A stretch of 64,000 nt of DNA from Streptomyces sp. VRA16 Mangrove soil (GCF_017377775.1 NZ_JAFVLN010000008.1:400887-464886); one strand, 5' to 3'; positions 1-9,813 are shown, numbered from the stretch's first letter. Notes: generated from the letters alone by a model not told the origin. Numbers and translations are program-made.

Positions 1-4
1 CCCG

Positions 5-1585
5 ATGAGCCTGATCAACCACCTGGCCCGCCTCGAAGCCACCAGCTCGGGCCGCGCCCAGCCGACCGCCACGGTCCGCCACCGGCACCTCTCCCAGCGC
101 CCCCTGGTCCTGGTCCCGCTGACCACCGCGGGCGAGACCGGCGCCCCGCTCGGCGCGCTGGTCGGCACGGAGCGCACCTCGCCGCGCCTCCTTGTCGTAC
201 CGCAGCCGCGCGACCGTGATCTGCGCTTCGCCTTCCTGACGCAGCTCGCCGAGACGGTGCTGCCGTACATCGACGCGTACGCGGCCGAAGTCGAGCCCGC
301 CGAGCGCAGCGAGACCGACCCGGAGACCGGCAAGAAGGTCAAGGTCGAGGTCGAACTGTGCGCGGACGCACCGCAGTTGATCGTGCCGAGCCGCGCGGGC
401 ATCGAGTTCGTCCGGCTCCTCGGCCGCTCGATGCGCTTTCGCCGCACGGCCGAGCAGGACCCGGAGACGCCCTACCCCGCTCCCCCGCACGTGCCGCTGC
501 TCGGCCGCTGGCTGACGCACTACGGCGAGCGCGCGCGGGTCCCCGGCTCGTCCCTCCTGCTGTCCATGACGGACCTGCTCTCCCGGCACTGGGCGACCGG
601 CCAGTCGAGCCTGGAGGACCAGCACCTGGGCGCGCTGCTCGCCTGGGTCGAGGCCCCGGAGGGCACGTCGGGCGCCGAGGCGGCCCGGCACGCCGAGCTC
701 GCCAGGGACGCGCAGGGCCAGCTCCTGTGCCCGCCCGCGGGCCCCGCCACCGACCCGGCCTTCGACAACAAGCTCCTCGCACCGGCGATCGAGCGTTACG
801 ACAAGGCCCGTACGCGCCTCGCGGCCACGCAGGACGCGGTCGAGGCCGACGGCCGGCTGGCCGAACTCACCGCCGCCGAGCGGGAGATCCACACCCTGAT
901 CGCGTCCCGCACCCGCCCTACCTGGGACGCGGTGTGGCGCGGCCTGGACGCGCTGTGCACGCTGCCCGAGGGGCCGCGCGCGGCCGAGCGCTGGACGCGC
1001 GACCGCTGGTCGTTCACCGGCCACCGCGACCGTGTCGCGGCGGGCGAGCCCCCGCAGCCGCGCCGCGACGACGCGGTGACGGCGGCGAACAAGCTGGCCA
1101 CGCGCGAGCGCGAACAGGCCCGTCTGGACGCCCAGGAGGCGCTCGACGACCCGCTGGTCATGGCCGGCCGGCGGCTGGCCGGGGAGGCGTTCGCCGGCGA
1201 GGTGACGGAGGTGGCCTTGGCGTACAACGAGAAGAAGCGCCCGCGCCCGCTGGTCACCGTACGCACGGACGACCGGCCGCATCTCGGCGAGCGCGTGAAG
1301 GTGTACCGGTCGCTCGAAGGCAAGCCGCAGACCGCCGAGTTCGTGGCGTACGAGGCCGCGGACACGGTGGTGCTGCGGCTGCTGGACAAGATGGGGCGCG
1401 GCAAGGAGCCGGACGCCGGCGCGGTGCCGGAGAAGGGCGACCGGGTGTGCTGGACGCTGTTCGAGCACGAGCAGCGGGGCGGCCCGAAGCTGCCCGATCC
1501 GGAGGAGACGCCGTGGACCCACGGCGGCCCGCCGGGCGCCGGGCCCGAGGCGCCGGACACGGTGACGAAGGAGGACATCCTGTGA
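5..1585 (+). CDS. Conserved protein of unknown function, coupled to helicase
   Basis: A 526-residue protein that I do not recognise. The frame opens five bases into the window, so the true start could lie upstream. No signal peptide, membrane segment or nucleotide-binding motif is visible. The middle, about residues 250-400, is rich in Glu, Arg and Ala and probably helical. The C-terminal third, after about residue 390, reads like a compact beta-rich domain. Its stop codon overlaps the GTG start of the downstream helicase by 4 bases (GTGA), so the two are almost certainly co-translated. That makes it a likely partner or loading factor of the helicase; this is inference from position only. Codon use looks ordinary for the window. 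Confidence 0.85.
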   Translation: MSLINHLARLEATSSGRAQPTATVRHRHLSQRPLVLVPLTTAGETGAPLGALVGTERTSPRLLVVPQPRDRDLRFAFLTQLAETVLPYIDAYAAEVEPAERSETDPETGKKVKVEVELCADAPQLIVPSRAGIEFVRLLGRSMRFRRTAEQDPETPYPAPPHVPLLGRWLTHYGERARVPGSSLLLSMTDLLSRHWATGQSSLEDQHLGALLAWVEAPEGTSGAEAARHAELARDAQGQLLCPPAGPATDPAFDNKLLAPAIERYDKARTRLAATQDAVEADGRLAELTAAEREIHTLIASRTRPTWDAVWRGLDALCTLPEGPRAAERWTRDRWSFTGHRDRVAAGEPPQPRRDDAVTAANKLATREREQARLDAQEALDDPLVMAGRRLAGEAFAGEVTEVALAYNEKKRPRPLVTVRTDDRPHLGERVKVYRSLEGKPQTAEFVAYEAADTVVLRLLDKMGRGKEPDAGAVPEKGDRVCWTLFEHEQRGGPKLPDPEETPWTHGGPPGAGPEAPDTVTKEDIL

Positions 1586-2934
1586 CGGTGACGACCCCGG
1601 CGGGCCCGGCCTTCGACCCGGGCGCGGAGGCGGCTCGCGCCACCGCCGAGATCCTGCACGACACGCTGCACCACGAGGCCCGCGGCGTCGTCGTGGACTC
1701 CCCGCCGGGCGCGGGCAAGTCGACGCTCGTCGTGCGCACGGCGCTCGAACTGGCCGACGCGGGACGCCCGTTGATGATCGTCGCGCAGACGAACGCGCAG
1801 GTGGACGACCTCGTCCTGCGCCTCCAGGAGAAGAACGCCGAGCTGCCCGTGGGCCGCCTGCACAGCAGCGACCCGGACGCGTACGACAAGACGCTCGACG
1901 ACCTGCCGAACGTCCGCCTGTCGACCAAGGCCGCCGACCTCGCCCCGCTCCCGGTCGTCATCTCGACGGCGGCGAAGTGGGCGCACGTGCAGGGGGTCGA
2001 GCCGTGGCGGCACGCGATCGTCGACGAGGCGTACCAGATGCGCAGTGACGCGCTGCTCGCCGTGGCCGGACTCTTCGAGCGGGCGCTCTTCGTGGGCGAC
2101 CCGGGGCAGTTGGACCCGTTCTCGACGGTCGGTTCGGAGCAGTGGGCGGGCCTGTCCTACGACCCGTCGGCGTCGGCGGTGTCGACGCTGCTGGCCCACA
2201 ATCCCGATCTGCCGCAGCACGAACTCCCGGTCTCCTGGCGGCTCCCGGCATCGGCGGCGCCGCTGGTCTCGGATGCGTTCTACCCGTACACACCGTTCCG
2301 CAGCGGCACGCGCGAGGGCGACCGCACGCTCGACTTCCGTGCGGCGTCGGACGGTTCGGGCCCCGACCGGGTCATCGACGAGGCGGCGCGCTCGGGCTGG
2401 GGCCTGCTGGAGCTGCCCGCCGCGCACACGCCACGCACGGACCCCGAGGCGGTGCGGGCGGTCGCGCTGGTGGTGCGCCGGCTCCTCGACCGGGAGGGCG
2501 TCACGACGTCCGAGCGCGGCCCGGAGGAGTCGCCGCTGACCGCGGACCGGATCTGCGTCGGCACGGCCCACCGCGACCAGGCGGCGGCGGTGCGCTCCGC
2601 GCTGGCCGGGCTCGGGGTACAGGGCGTCACCGTCGACACGGCGAACCGGCTGCAGGGCCGGGAGTACGACGTCACCGTCGTCCTGCATCCGCTGTCGGGG
2701 CGCCCCGACGCGACGGCGTTCCACCTGGAGACGGGCCGACTGTGCGTGCTGGCGTCCCGGCACCGGCACGCGTGCATCGTGGTGTGCCGGGCGGGCGTCG
2801 CGGACCTCCTCGACGAGCACCCGTCGGCGGAGCCGGTGCAGTTGGGGGTGACGGTGAAGTTCCCGGACGGCTGGGAGGCGAATCACTCGGTCCTGAGCCG
2901 GCTGGCGGAACACCGGGTGACCTGGCGCCCCTGA
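1582..2934 (+). CDS. SF1-like (Dna2/UPF1-type) helicase or AAA ATPase
   Basis: A 450-residue ATPase. The Walker A is SPPGAGKST near residues 34-42. A Walker B-like HAIVDEAYQM is followed by GDPGQLDPF, a helicase motif III-like Gln loop. Near the C terminus VDTANRLQGREYDV fits motif V, and LCVLASRHRHACIVV fits motif VI (usually LSRAR). This order is typical of superfamily 1 helicases of the Dna2/UPF1 fold and not of ring AAA+ ATPases. The GTG start at 1582 overlaps the upstream stop by 4 bases. It probably acts on nucleic acid in the cytoplasm; the substrate is unknown. A degenerate copy of its last 46 bases lies about 145 bases downstream. Confidence 0.85.
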   Translation: MTVTTPAGPAFDPGAEAARATAEILHDTLHHEARGVVVDSPPGAGKSTLVVRTALELADAGRPLMIVAQTNAQVDDLVLRLQEKNAELPVGRLHSSDPDAYDKTLDDLPNVRLSTKAADLAPLPVVISTAAKWAHVQGVEPWRHAIVDEAYQMRSDALLAVAGLFERALFVGDPGQLDPFSTVGSEQWAGLSYDPSASAVSTLLAHNPDLPQHELPVSWRLPASAAPLVSDAFYPYTPFRSGTREGDRTLDFRAASDGSGPDRVIDEAARSGWGLLELPAAHTPRTDPEAVRAVALVVRRLLDREGVTTSERGPEESPLTADRICVGTAHRDQAAAVRSALAGLGVQGVTVDTANRLQGREYDVTVVLHPLSGRPDATAFHLETGRLCVLASRHRHACIVVCRAGVADLLDEHPSAEPVQLGVTVKFPDGWEANHSVLSRLAEHRVTWRP

Positions 2935-3087
2935 CCGCCGACCGACCAGCAGCCCCATCCGCCGGACCGAGTCCGGCACGCCGCCACAGGCGGCCGAGGA
3001 ACACAGCCCGGACGACCGGGAGGCGCGTCACCCGGCCCCGAGCCGGCCGGCGGAAACACCGGGTGACCTGGCGCCCGCTGACCGCCG
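2895..3087 (+). repeat. Partial duplication of the helicase gene 3' end
   Basis: Positions 2895-2940, which include the helicase stop codon, recur as 3040-3087 in the following spacer with few mismatches and two one-base insertions. The shared core reads ACACCGGGTGACCTGGCG. The second copy lies outside any supported gene. It looks like a decayed tandem duplication of the gene end. Confidence 0.75.
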
Positions 3088-3181
3088 GCCCACCGGTCGA
3101 AGGCCCACTTGCGGGCCCGCGGACAATGGAAGGTGGCCCGGGTGAGACCACGGGCCGCATTCGGCACACAGGAGGAACCTC

Positions 3182-3538
3182 ATGGCGGAGCCCGACCGGC
3201 CCCGTACCCCGCAACCGCGTCTGCGGCCCGTGCCGCTGATCTTCGAGCCCGCGGAGGCCGCCGCCGACCCGGAGCACTTCTTCGACCTGGAGCGCATCGA
3301 GGACCCGCGCGAGCTGCTGACCCGCGCCACGGAGCTGACGCACGCGTTCCGCGCGGCGGCCGACCGTTCCGTCGAGTTCCAGGCCGTCGCGGCGGCCCAG
3401 CTCGCCGATCCGCGCCGCTTCGACCGGCTCACGACGGCGGACATCGCGGAGCGCGCCGACTGGACCGAGGACTACGCCAAGAAGATGGTCGAGTTCGGCC
3501 GTGACCTGCTGCGCGGCGCCGTCGAACCGACCGACTGA
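3182..3538 (+). CDS. Small conserved hypothetical protein
   Basis: A 118-residue acidic soluble protein with an excellent ribosome binding site (AGGAGGAACCTC before the ATG). The N-terminal 25 residues are Pro- and Arg-rich. The remainder is mostly helical, including DLERIEDPRELLTRATEL and a C-terminal segment DWTEDYAKKMVEFGRDLL. There is no signal peptide, membrane segment or catalytic motif. I do not recognise the family. It stands alone, 247 bases after the helicase and 132 before the prim-pol-like gene, so it probably has its own promoter. Confidence 0.75.
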   Translation: MAEPDRPRTPQPRLRPVPLIFEPAEAAADPEHFFDLERIEDPRELLTRATELTHAFRAAADRSVEFQAVAAAQLADPRRFDRLTTADIAERADWTEDYAKKMVEFGRDLLRGAVEPTD

Positions 3539-3567
3539 GGCTCCCTCCCACCCCGGTCAAGATCGTT

Positions 3568-3579
3568 TGGCATATGCCA
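3568..3579. promoter_or_regulatory. Perfect 12-bp palindrome TGGCATATGCCA, copy 1
   Basis: TGGCATATGCCA lies 91 bases upstream of the prim-pol-like ATG. The same palindrome, with an identical 15-base context TTTGGCATATGCCAG, occurs at 17869-17880 upstream of the IclR gene. An AT-rich palindrome repeated exactly in such G+C-rich DNA suggests a regulator binding site. The regulator is not known. Confidence 0.5.
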
Positions 3580-3670
3580 GAGGGGCAAGATACTCCACCC
3601 CGCACCCTCCTGTCCCGATTTCCGGCAACCCTTTGGAGCTGCACCCTCACGCCCTGTAGATGTAGGGATC

Positions 3671-4342
3671 ATGAGCACCACGCACCCTCACATCGCAGCC
3701 TTTCCCGCCTCCCCCACCTCCCCCGCCTCAGCCGCCGCAGCCGCCGCAGCCGCCGGCACCCAGGCCGCACCCCACGACCGGTTCGACGTCGCGGGCGTCA
3801 CCCCCGAGGGCGCCTCCTGGCTCGCCTCCGCAGGAACGTATCCGCGCTCCACGCTCGCCCACTGGGAGTCCCGGCCGACCGCGCCCGTGGTACTGCCGTG
3901 CGGTTCCGTCTTCGACGTGGTCAATGTGCCCGCGATCTTCGGGCGGCGGATGTTAGACCGGCTCTGGGACGAGGGGCCCGGATCGGGTCCTGTCGCCGCG
4001 CACCGTGGCCGGATGCTGCTGTTCACGGCGCCGGGTACGGCCCAGCGGCTGCCGTCGCTGCTGCGCTGGGAGGAGTGGGGGCCCGCGGTGCCGCCGCTGC
4101 TGTGTCACGGCAGCGGTGACGCCGTCACCGTCCCGGCGCCGACCACTCCTGCCGGGCCGCACCATCCGTCGCGCTGGGTGGTGGCTCCGGACACGCGCCA
4201 CCCCTGGCTGCCGGGGGCCGAAGTGGTTCTGTGGGCCTGCGTGAGGGCGGTGCGGGCCGCGGCGCGCTCGAACCTGCAGGTATCGATTTTTCCTGCCACC
4301 GATCAGGGTGCTAATGTCTACGACGTCAGCCGGCGCCATTAG
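3671..4342 (+). CDS. Prim-pol-domain-like protein ending inside tRNA-Lys
   Basis: A 223-residue protein. A low-complexity N terminus with an eight-Ala run (about residues 18-28) precedes a region resembling the small 'bifunctional DNA primase/polymerase' family found in streptomycetes (VVLPCGSVFDVVNVPAIFG, then RWVVAPD). I do not see a clear metal-binding DxD of an active primase, so catalysis is doubtful. Codon 95 (3953-3955) is TTA, so translation should depend on the bldA leucyl tRNA. The TAG stop at 4340-4342 lies 10 bases inside the tRNA-Lys gene, so gene end and tRNA share sequence. The ribosome binding site is weak (GGGATC). The domain call is from recall and tentative. Confidence 0.7.
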   Translation: MSTTHPHIAAFPASPTSPASAAAAAAAAGTQAAPHDRFDVAGVTPEGASWLASAGTYPRSTLAHWESRPTAPVVLPCGSVFDVVNVPAIFGRRMLDRLWDEGPGSGPVAAHRGRMLLFTAPGTAQRLPSLLRWEEWGPAVPPLLCHGSGDAVTVPAPTTPAGPHHPSRWVVAPDTRHPWLPGAEVVLWACVRAVRAAARSNLQVSIFPATDQGANVYDVSRRH

Positions 4343-4406
4343 CTCAGTTGGTTAGAGCAGCGGACTCTTAATCCGCGTGTCCGGGGTTCGAGTCCCTGAT
4401 GGCGCA
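4333..4406 (+). tRNA. tRNA-Lys(CTT), copy 1
   Basis: A 74-base cloverleaf. The acceptor arms GCGCCAT and ATGGCGC pair perfectly, the anticodon loop is CTCTTAA (anticodon CTT), and the T arm is CCGGGGTTCGAGTCCC. CCA is not encoded. It is identical to the copies at 33054-33127 (opposite strand) and 39473-39546. Its first 10 bases overlap the upstream coding sequence. Confidence 0.97.
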
Positions 4407-4412
4407 CCTGAA

Positions 4413-4447
4413 ACGAAGGCCTCCCGTTCATAGCGGGGGGCCTTCGT
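4413..4447 (+). terminator. Terminator after tRNA-Lys copy 1
   Basis: A 14-bp stem (ACGAAGGCCTCCCG with CGGGGGGCCTTCGT, one wobble pair) closes a 7-base loop directly after the tRNA. A short T-containing tract follows. Confidence 0.75.
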
Positions 4448-4453
4448 CGTTGG

Positions 4454-4617
4454 GGACTGGAGCCCCGTAAGGGGCGCGGACTGTGTCGATGTGCGGCTCC
4501 GCCGCGCGAGCGCGACCAGCCCCACCGGAGCCGCACGCGGCGATGGCGGGTCCGCGCCGAGCCGGACGCCGGACGGGAGCGCTCACCCCGCGCCGGGGCA
4601 CCGGGGGACCGGGGCGT
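4454..4617. repeat. Intergenic repeat family, tRNA-Lys copy 1 flank
   Basis: A noncoding stretch with elements such as GAGCCCCGTAAGGGGCGCGG, TGTCGATGTGCGGC and GAGCGCTCACCCCGCGCCGG. Close relatives of each element recur in the same order downstream of tRNA-Lys copy 3 (39625-39815). The two tRNA flanks are therefore related beyond the tRNA itself. Confidence 0.6.
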
Positions 4618-5850
4618 TCAGCTCGTCGTCACCTTGACTGTCCACGCTCCGGAAGCCGTGCGGTCCTCCACCTCCACTCGGAGCTTTTCGCCGGGGACCG
4701 TGAAGGATTCGCCGACCTGGACCGGGGCGTCCGCGAGCGCGGGGTAGACCGATTCGCCGTAGCAGGACTCCGTGAAGGGGTGGGAGTCGAGGACCTGGAT
4801 CGGGCCGGCGCCGGACGAGGAGTCGCTGCGGATCCGGTAGACGAGGACGCCCTGCGTGCAGGTCGCCCCGTCGTTGCCGCCACCACCGCGGGCCTCCAGG
4901 GCGATGGCGCTGGACGGCCCGGTGCGCACCACGGCGAGCTTGGTGCCGTCACCGGCGCCGAACGGGGCGCCCGGCACCCGCGGCGCCGTACTGAGCGGCT
5001 CCAGGGTCAGCCGGGTGTCCCCGGTGCGGGTCACACACGTCACCTGGTGCGACTGGAGCCAGCCCAGCTTCCACTTGTGCCAGCCGAAGAAGTCGGGGGC
5101 GAGCCCGAACTGGCTGCCCATGACGTCCCAGTCGCCCACGTACGTGTCCCAGTCGCCCTCCCCGTCGGTGGGCCGGTGGTAGAGGTCGGGCAGGTCGAAG
5201 ACATGGCCCGTCTCGTGGGCGAGCACGTTCCGGTCCGGCGGATGCTGCTCGAAGACCGTGACGATGCGGCGGATGTCCGTACCGTCCGCCCGCATGGGCC
5301 GGTCGAAGTTCACCACCTTCGTCGCGTCCGAGTCGACACCCGGCGCGTCCGGGTCCGCGACGAAGTAGACGATGTCGTACTTGCTGAAGTCCGTGTGCGG
5401 GTCCGCCACCTTCAGGGCGTCGCGCAGATACGCGCTGCGGTGCTCCGCGTTCCAGTCACGCTTTATGGCGTACGAGGTCGAGGCGTGCGGCATCTCGATC
5501 CACCGCCGCTGCGGGTGCGGCACGAGCCGGAACCGGCCGTACGAGGCGCGCGCGAAGAAGTCGCTGGTGGCCGGGAAGTAGTCGCGGACCAGTTCCGCGG
5601 GGCTGTTCACCGGGTCCCAGTCGGGAAAGGAGAGGAAGACCATCACCGCGTTGAGGGGCTTGGTGGGGCGCGGGTAGGCCGAGTGCCAGGAGTCCAGGCC
5701 CTCCGAGTGGTGGGCGGCGGTGCGCTCCAGGGCGCACGGGCCCGCGTACGGGGCGGACGCCGCGGCGGGCCCCGCCACCAGACCTGTGGCGGCCAGGGCG
5801 GTGAGAGCGGTCAGCGCGGCGGCGGTGGCGCGAAGGCGGCGCTTGTCCAC
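4618..5850 (-). CDS. Secreted M6-family zinc metalloprotease
   Basis: A 410-residue exported protease of the M6 (immune inhibitor A-like) family. The signal peptide is Arg-rich, then hydrophobic, ending AAASA. The zinc motif HETGH near residue 211 sits in VLAHETGHVFDLPDLY, followed by the family-typical GDWDVMGSQFG with a Met turn. The C-terminal 100 residues look like a beta-rich accessory domain. I chose the GTG at 5850 because it gives a normal signal peptide and has GGGGGA just upstream; an in-frame ATG at 5934 would add 28 atypical residues. It probably degrades extracellular protein. It is divergent from the GGDEF-EAL gene and convergent with tRNA-Lys copy 1. Confidence 0.85.
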   Translation of the reverse strand: MDKRRLRATAAALTALTALAATGLVAGPAAASAPYAGPCALERTAAHHSEGLDSWHSAYPRPTKPLNAVMVFLSFPDWDPVNSPAELVRDYFPATSDFFARASYGRFRLVPHPQRRWIEMPHASTSYAIKRDWNAEHRSAYLRDALKVADPHTDFSKYDIVYFVADPDAPGVDSDATKVVNFDRPMRADGTDIRRIVTVFEQHPPDRNVLAHETGHVFDLPDLYHRPTDGEGDWDTYVGDWDVMGSQFGLAPDFFGWHKWKLGWLQSHQVTCVTRTGDTRLTLEPLSTAPRVPGAPFGAGDGTKLAVVRTGPSSAIALEARGGGGNDGATCTQGVLVYRIRSDSSSGAGPIQVLDSHPFTESCYGESVYPALADAPVQVGESFTVPGEKLRVEVEDRTASGAWTVKVTTS

Positions 5851-6112
5851 TCCCCCGGGTGGCTGCGGACGCGGCAAGTCGACCTCCGAACGGGGAATGC
5901 GGGACACCCCACCCAGAGTGTGGGCGTTCATCACACTTCGCCCTGTTTATCTGGCCCGGATGAGTGAGGCCCGGCCTCCCGGCCGGTCACAGAACGTCAC
6001 GGATGATCGAGGTTCGGTCGTCGTCCGGAAGAAGCCTTGCCGAGGCCGAGCAGAAACGATCTGCCGGAGGGAAACCGTCCGGCCCGCGACCGGACCGCCG
6101 TACGCCGCAGGC

Positions 6113-6142
6113 TGGATACCCCGTCCGACCTGCCTCTATGAT
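6113..6142 (+). promoter_or_regulatory. Candidate promoter of the GGDEF-EAL gene
   Basis: TGGATA (6113-6118) and TATGAT (6137-6142) are separated by 18 bases, about 80 bases before the GTG at 6224. This fits a principal sigma factor promoter. It is the only clear signal in the 373-base divergent spacer 5851-6223. Confidence 0.4.
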
Positions 6143-6223
6143 TCGGCACACTTTCCCTGCCGGACCCGGCCGCACCAGATCACGCAACCAGACGCCTTCT
6201 TTTTCGCACCACGGGAGCGAGCG

Positions 6224-8092
6224 GTGAGCGCACAGCCCGAAGGGCCCACGACGGCGACGGGGGCTTCCCCGCCCGGCCGGCGCCCCGACTCCTTCACGGA
6301 GAGTGGTCGTTCGCCGCAGCGGGCACGGCGGCCGGAAGCCGCCTACGGTGCCGCGTTCCTCGCCTCTCCCCTCGCCATGGCGGTGGTCGACGGCACCGGA
6401 ACGATCGTCGGCGCCAACACCGCGGCGCACTCCCTGCTGTGCGGCGAAGGCGAAAGTGAAGGCGCAGGCGAGGGCGGTCGCCCGCTCGTGGGGCGGGCCG
6501 CCGCCGAAGTGCTGGACCTCTCCTGCGACCCGCGCACCCGGGAGACGTACCGCGAGGTGCTGCGCGGGCGGCAGGCCCGCCTCACGCGCACCCGCCGCCT
6601 CAAGCACCCCGTGGGTCACTCGGTGTGGGTGCGGGTCACCGTCTCCCCGGTGCCGGACTCCGGCGCCGATGACGACGGCGGTCTGGTGCTCGTCTCGCTC
6701 AGCGACATCAGCGCGCACCGGGAGCTCCAGGCCCGGCTGCGCCATCTCCAGATGCACGACCCGGTGACGAGGCTGCCCAATCGCGCCCTGTTCTTCGAGC
6801 GGCTCGCCGCGGCGCTGGAGGCGGGCGCGTACGACGGCGCGGGCGGGACCGGCCGGGTGGGCCTGTGCTATCTCGACCTCGACGGGTTCAAGGCGGTCAA
6901 CGACACCCTCGGCCACCACGTCGGCGACCGGCTGCTCGCGGCCGTGGCGCAGCGGCTCACGCACTGTGCGGAGCGCGCCCGGCACACCAGCGGCGAGCCC
7001 CTGGTGGCCCGGCTCGGCGGTGACGAGTTCGCCCTGCTCGTGGAGGAGTCGACCGGTACCGAGCAGCTGGCGGATCTGGCGGAGTCGGTGCTCAAGGCGC
7101 TGCAGGAACCGTTCGACCTGTCCGGGCAGCGGCTCTCCGTCTCCGCGTCGATCGGGGTCGTCGAACGCCATGCCGCCGGGACGACGACCACCGGTCTGAT
7201 GCAGGCCGCCGACACCACGCTGTACTGGGCGAAGGCCGACGGCAAGGCCCGCTGGACCCTCTTCGACCCGGAGCGCAACGCCCACCGGATGACCCGGCAG
7301 GCGCTCGCCTCGGGCCTGCGTCCGGCCGTCGAGCGGGAGGAGTTCGTCCTGGAGTACCAGCCGCTCGTCCGCCTTGAGGACGGCAGGCCGCAGGGCGTCG
7401 AGGCGCTGGTGCGCTGGCGGCATCCGCAGTTCGGCCTGCTGACGCCGAATCGGTTCATCGGACTCGCCGAAGAGGACGGCTCCATCGTGCAGTTGGGCCG
7501 CTGGGTGCTGCGCACGGCGTGCACGCAGGCGCGGCGCTGGCAGCTGGAGCACCCGCAGGAGCCGCCGCTGTTCGTGAGCGTGAACGTGGCCGTGCGGCAG
7601 GTGTGGGACTCGGACCTGGTCGCGGATGTCGCACAGATCCTGCACGAGACCCAACTCGCCCCCGAGCTGCTCCAGTTGGAGCTGACCGAGTCGGCCGTCA
7701 TGGGTTCGGCGGGCCGCCCGCTGCAGGCGCTGCAGGCGCTGAGCGACATGGGCGTGCACATCGCCATCGACGACTTCGGGACCGGGTACTCGAACCTGGC
7801 CTATCTGAGCCGGCTCCCGGTCTCCGTCCTGAAGCTGGACGGATCGTTCGTCCGCGGCTTCCAGTACGAGGACGGGGCGGCGCCCACCGACCCGGCCGAC
7901 GCGGTGATCGTGGAGGCGCTGGTGCACCTGGCGCACCGGCTCGGCCTGACGGTGACCGCGGAGTGCGTGGAGACGGCGGAACAGGCGGACCGGCTGCGGC
8001 GGATCGGCTGCGACACCGGGCAGGGGTGGCTGTACTCACGGCCCGTGACACCGGAACGGATCTCCCGGCTGCTGGCCGCCGCGGGCGCCTGA
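6224..8092 (+). CDS. PAS-GGDEF-EAL cyclic-di-GMP enzyme
   Basis: A 622-residue soluble regulator. A PAS-like sensor (about residues 45-165) precedes a GGDEF domain with intact RLGGDEFALL near residue 265, then an EAL domain with VEALVRW near 393, ELTES, IAIDDFGTGYSNLAYL, LKLDGSF and TAECVET. The catalytic signatures of both diguanylate cyclase and phosphodiesterase domains look intact, so it could make or degrade c-di-GMP. In Streptomyces c-di-GMP controls the vegetative-to-sporulation switch through BldD. The start is the GTG at 6224, with CGGGAG upstream; the open frame extends far upstream but without a plausible start. There are no membrane segments. Confidence 0.92.
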   Translation: MSAQPEGPTTATGASPPGRRPDSFTESGRSPQRARRPEAAYGAAFLASPLAMAVVDGTGTIVGANTAAHSLLCGEGESEGAGEGGRPLVGRAAAEVLDLSCDPRTRETYREVLRGRQARLTRTRRLKHPVGHSVWVRVTVSPVPDSGADDDGGLVLVSLSDISAHRELQARLRHLQMHDPVTRLPNRALFFERLAAALEAGAYDGAGGTGRVGLCYLDLDGFKAVNDTLGHHVGDRLLAAVAQRLTHCAERARHTSGEPLVARLGGDEFALLVEESTGTEQLADLAESVLKALQEPFDLSGQRLSVSASIGVVERHAAGTTTTGLMQAADTTLYWAKADGKARWTLFDPERNAHRMTRQALASGLRPAVEREEFVLEYQPLVRLEDGRPQGVEALVRWRHPQFGLLTPNRFIGLAEEDGSIVQLGRWVLRTACTQARRWQLEHPQEPPLFVSVNVAVRQVWDSDLVADVAQILHETQLAPELLQLELTESAVMGSAGRPLQALQALSDMGVHIAIDDFGTGYSNLAYLSRLPVSVLKLDGSFVRGFQYEDGAAPTDPADAVIVEALVHLAHRLGLTVTAECVETAEQADRLRRIGCDTGQGWLYSRPVTPERISRLLAAAGA

Positions 8093-8245
8093 ACGCGCAG
8101 CGCGCCGTCCGGCGCGCCCACGGGGCGTCCGCGACCTCCCTGCACACCGCCGCGAAGTCCGTTACGGCCGTGGGCACTTGAGGCACCTTCGCGGACGCCA
8201 CCGCGACCTGACTCGGACTCACCCCGCGCACCGGCCGACGTGGGC

Positions 8246-8283
8246 GAAGGCGCCGCCCCTCGGCGAGGAGGGGCGGCGCCTTC
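8246..8283. terminator. Bidirectional terminator
   Basis: A perfect 16-bp stem (GAAGGCGCCGCCCCTC and its complement) with a 6-base loop lies between the convergent GGDEF-EAL and monooxygenase genes. Confidence 0.85.
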
Positions 8284-8294
8284 GGGTCCGTACG

Positions 8295-9401
<1,107 letters not shown>

Positions 9402-9574
9402 GGGGTCCTCCTGCGGGGCTTTGCGTCTGGTCTGGGCTTGACCCCGGCTTAACGGAGGGGCACTCCGGTTTATTCCCGAGTTCGGCCGCGGGTCCGATGG
9501 GGCTGGTCGCGCAGTTCCCCGCGCCCCTGGAGACGCGCACTTCGTGCGCCGCCTCCCTCGATGAAGGCGTGCGG

Positions 9575-9810
9575 CGCAACCGCAGCCCTCAGGAGCGCGG
9601 GAACCTGCGCCAGAAGCCCCACCGGACCCACGGACCCCACACGCGGCAGACGCAACCGCAGCCCTCAAGGGCGCGGGAGGACCTGCGCGAGAAGCCCCAC
9701 CGGACCCGCGGACCCCACACGCGGCAGACGCAACCGCAGCCCTCAAGGGCGCGGGAGGACCTGCGCGAGAAGCCCCGCCGGACCCGCGGACCCCACGCGT
9801 GGCAGGCGCG
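9575..9810. repeat. Three-copy 76-78 bp tandem repeat
   Basis: Units begin at 9575, 9651 and 9729, each starting CGCAACCGCAGCCCTCA and continuing through GGCGCGGGAGGACCTGCGC to a CGGACC-rich end. Copies 2 and 3 differ by very few bases; copy 1 is more diverged. They fill most of the 412-base spacer 9402-9813, which holds no supported gene. Confidence 0.85.
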
Positions 9811-9813
9811 GGA

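Noticed and set aside
796..2979. Minus-strand open frame of 727 codons over the helicase
   Set aside because: Antisense shadow; the plus-strand helicase motifs explain the region.
5987..7936. Minus-strand open frame over the GGDEF-EAL gene
   Set aside because: Antisense shadow with no domain features.
9575..9810. CRISPR array
   Set aside because: Units of 76-78 bases are contiguous, with no unique spacers and no cas genes.
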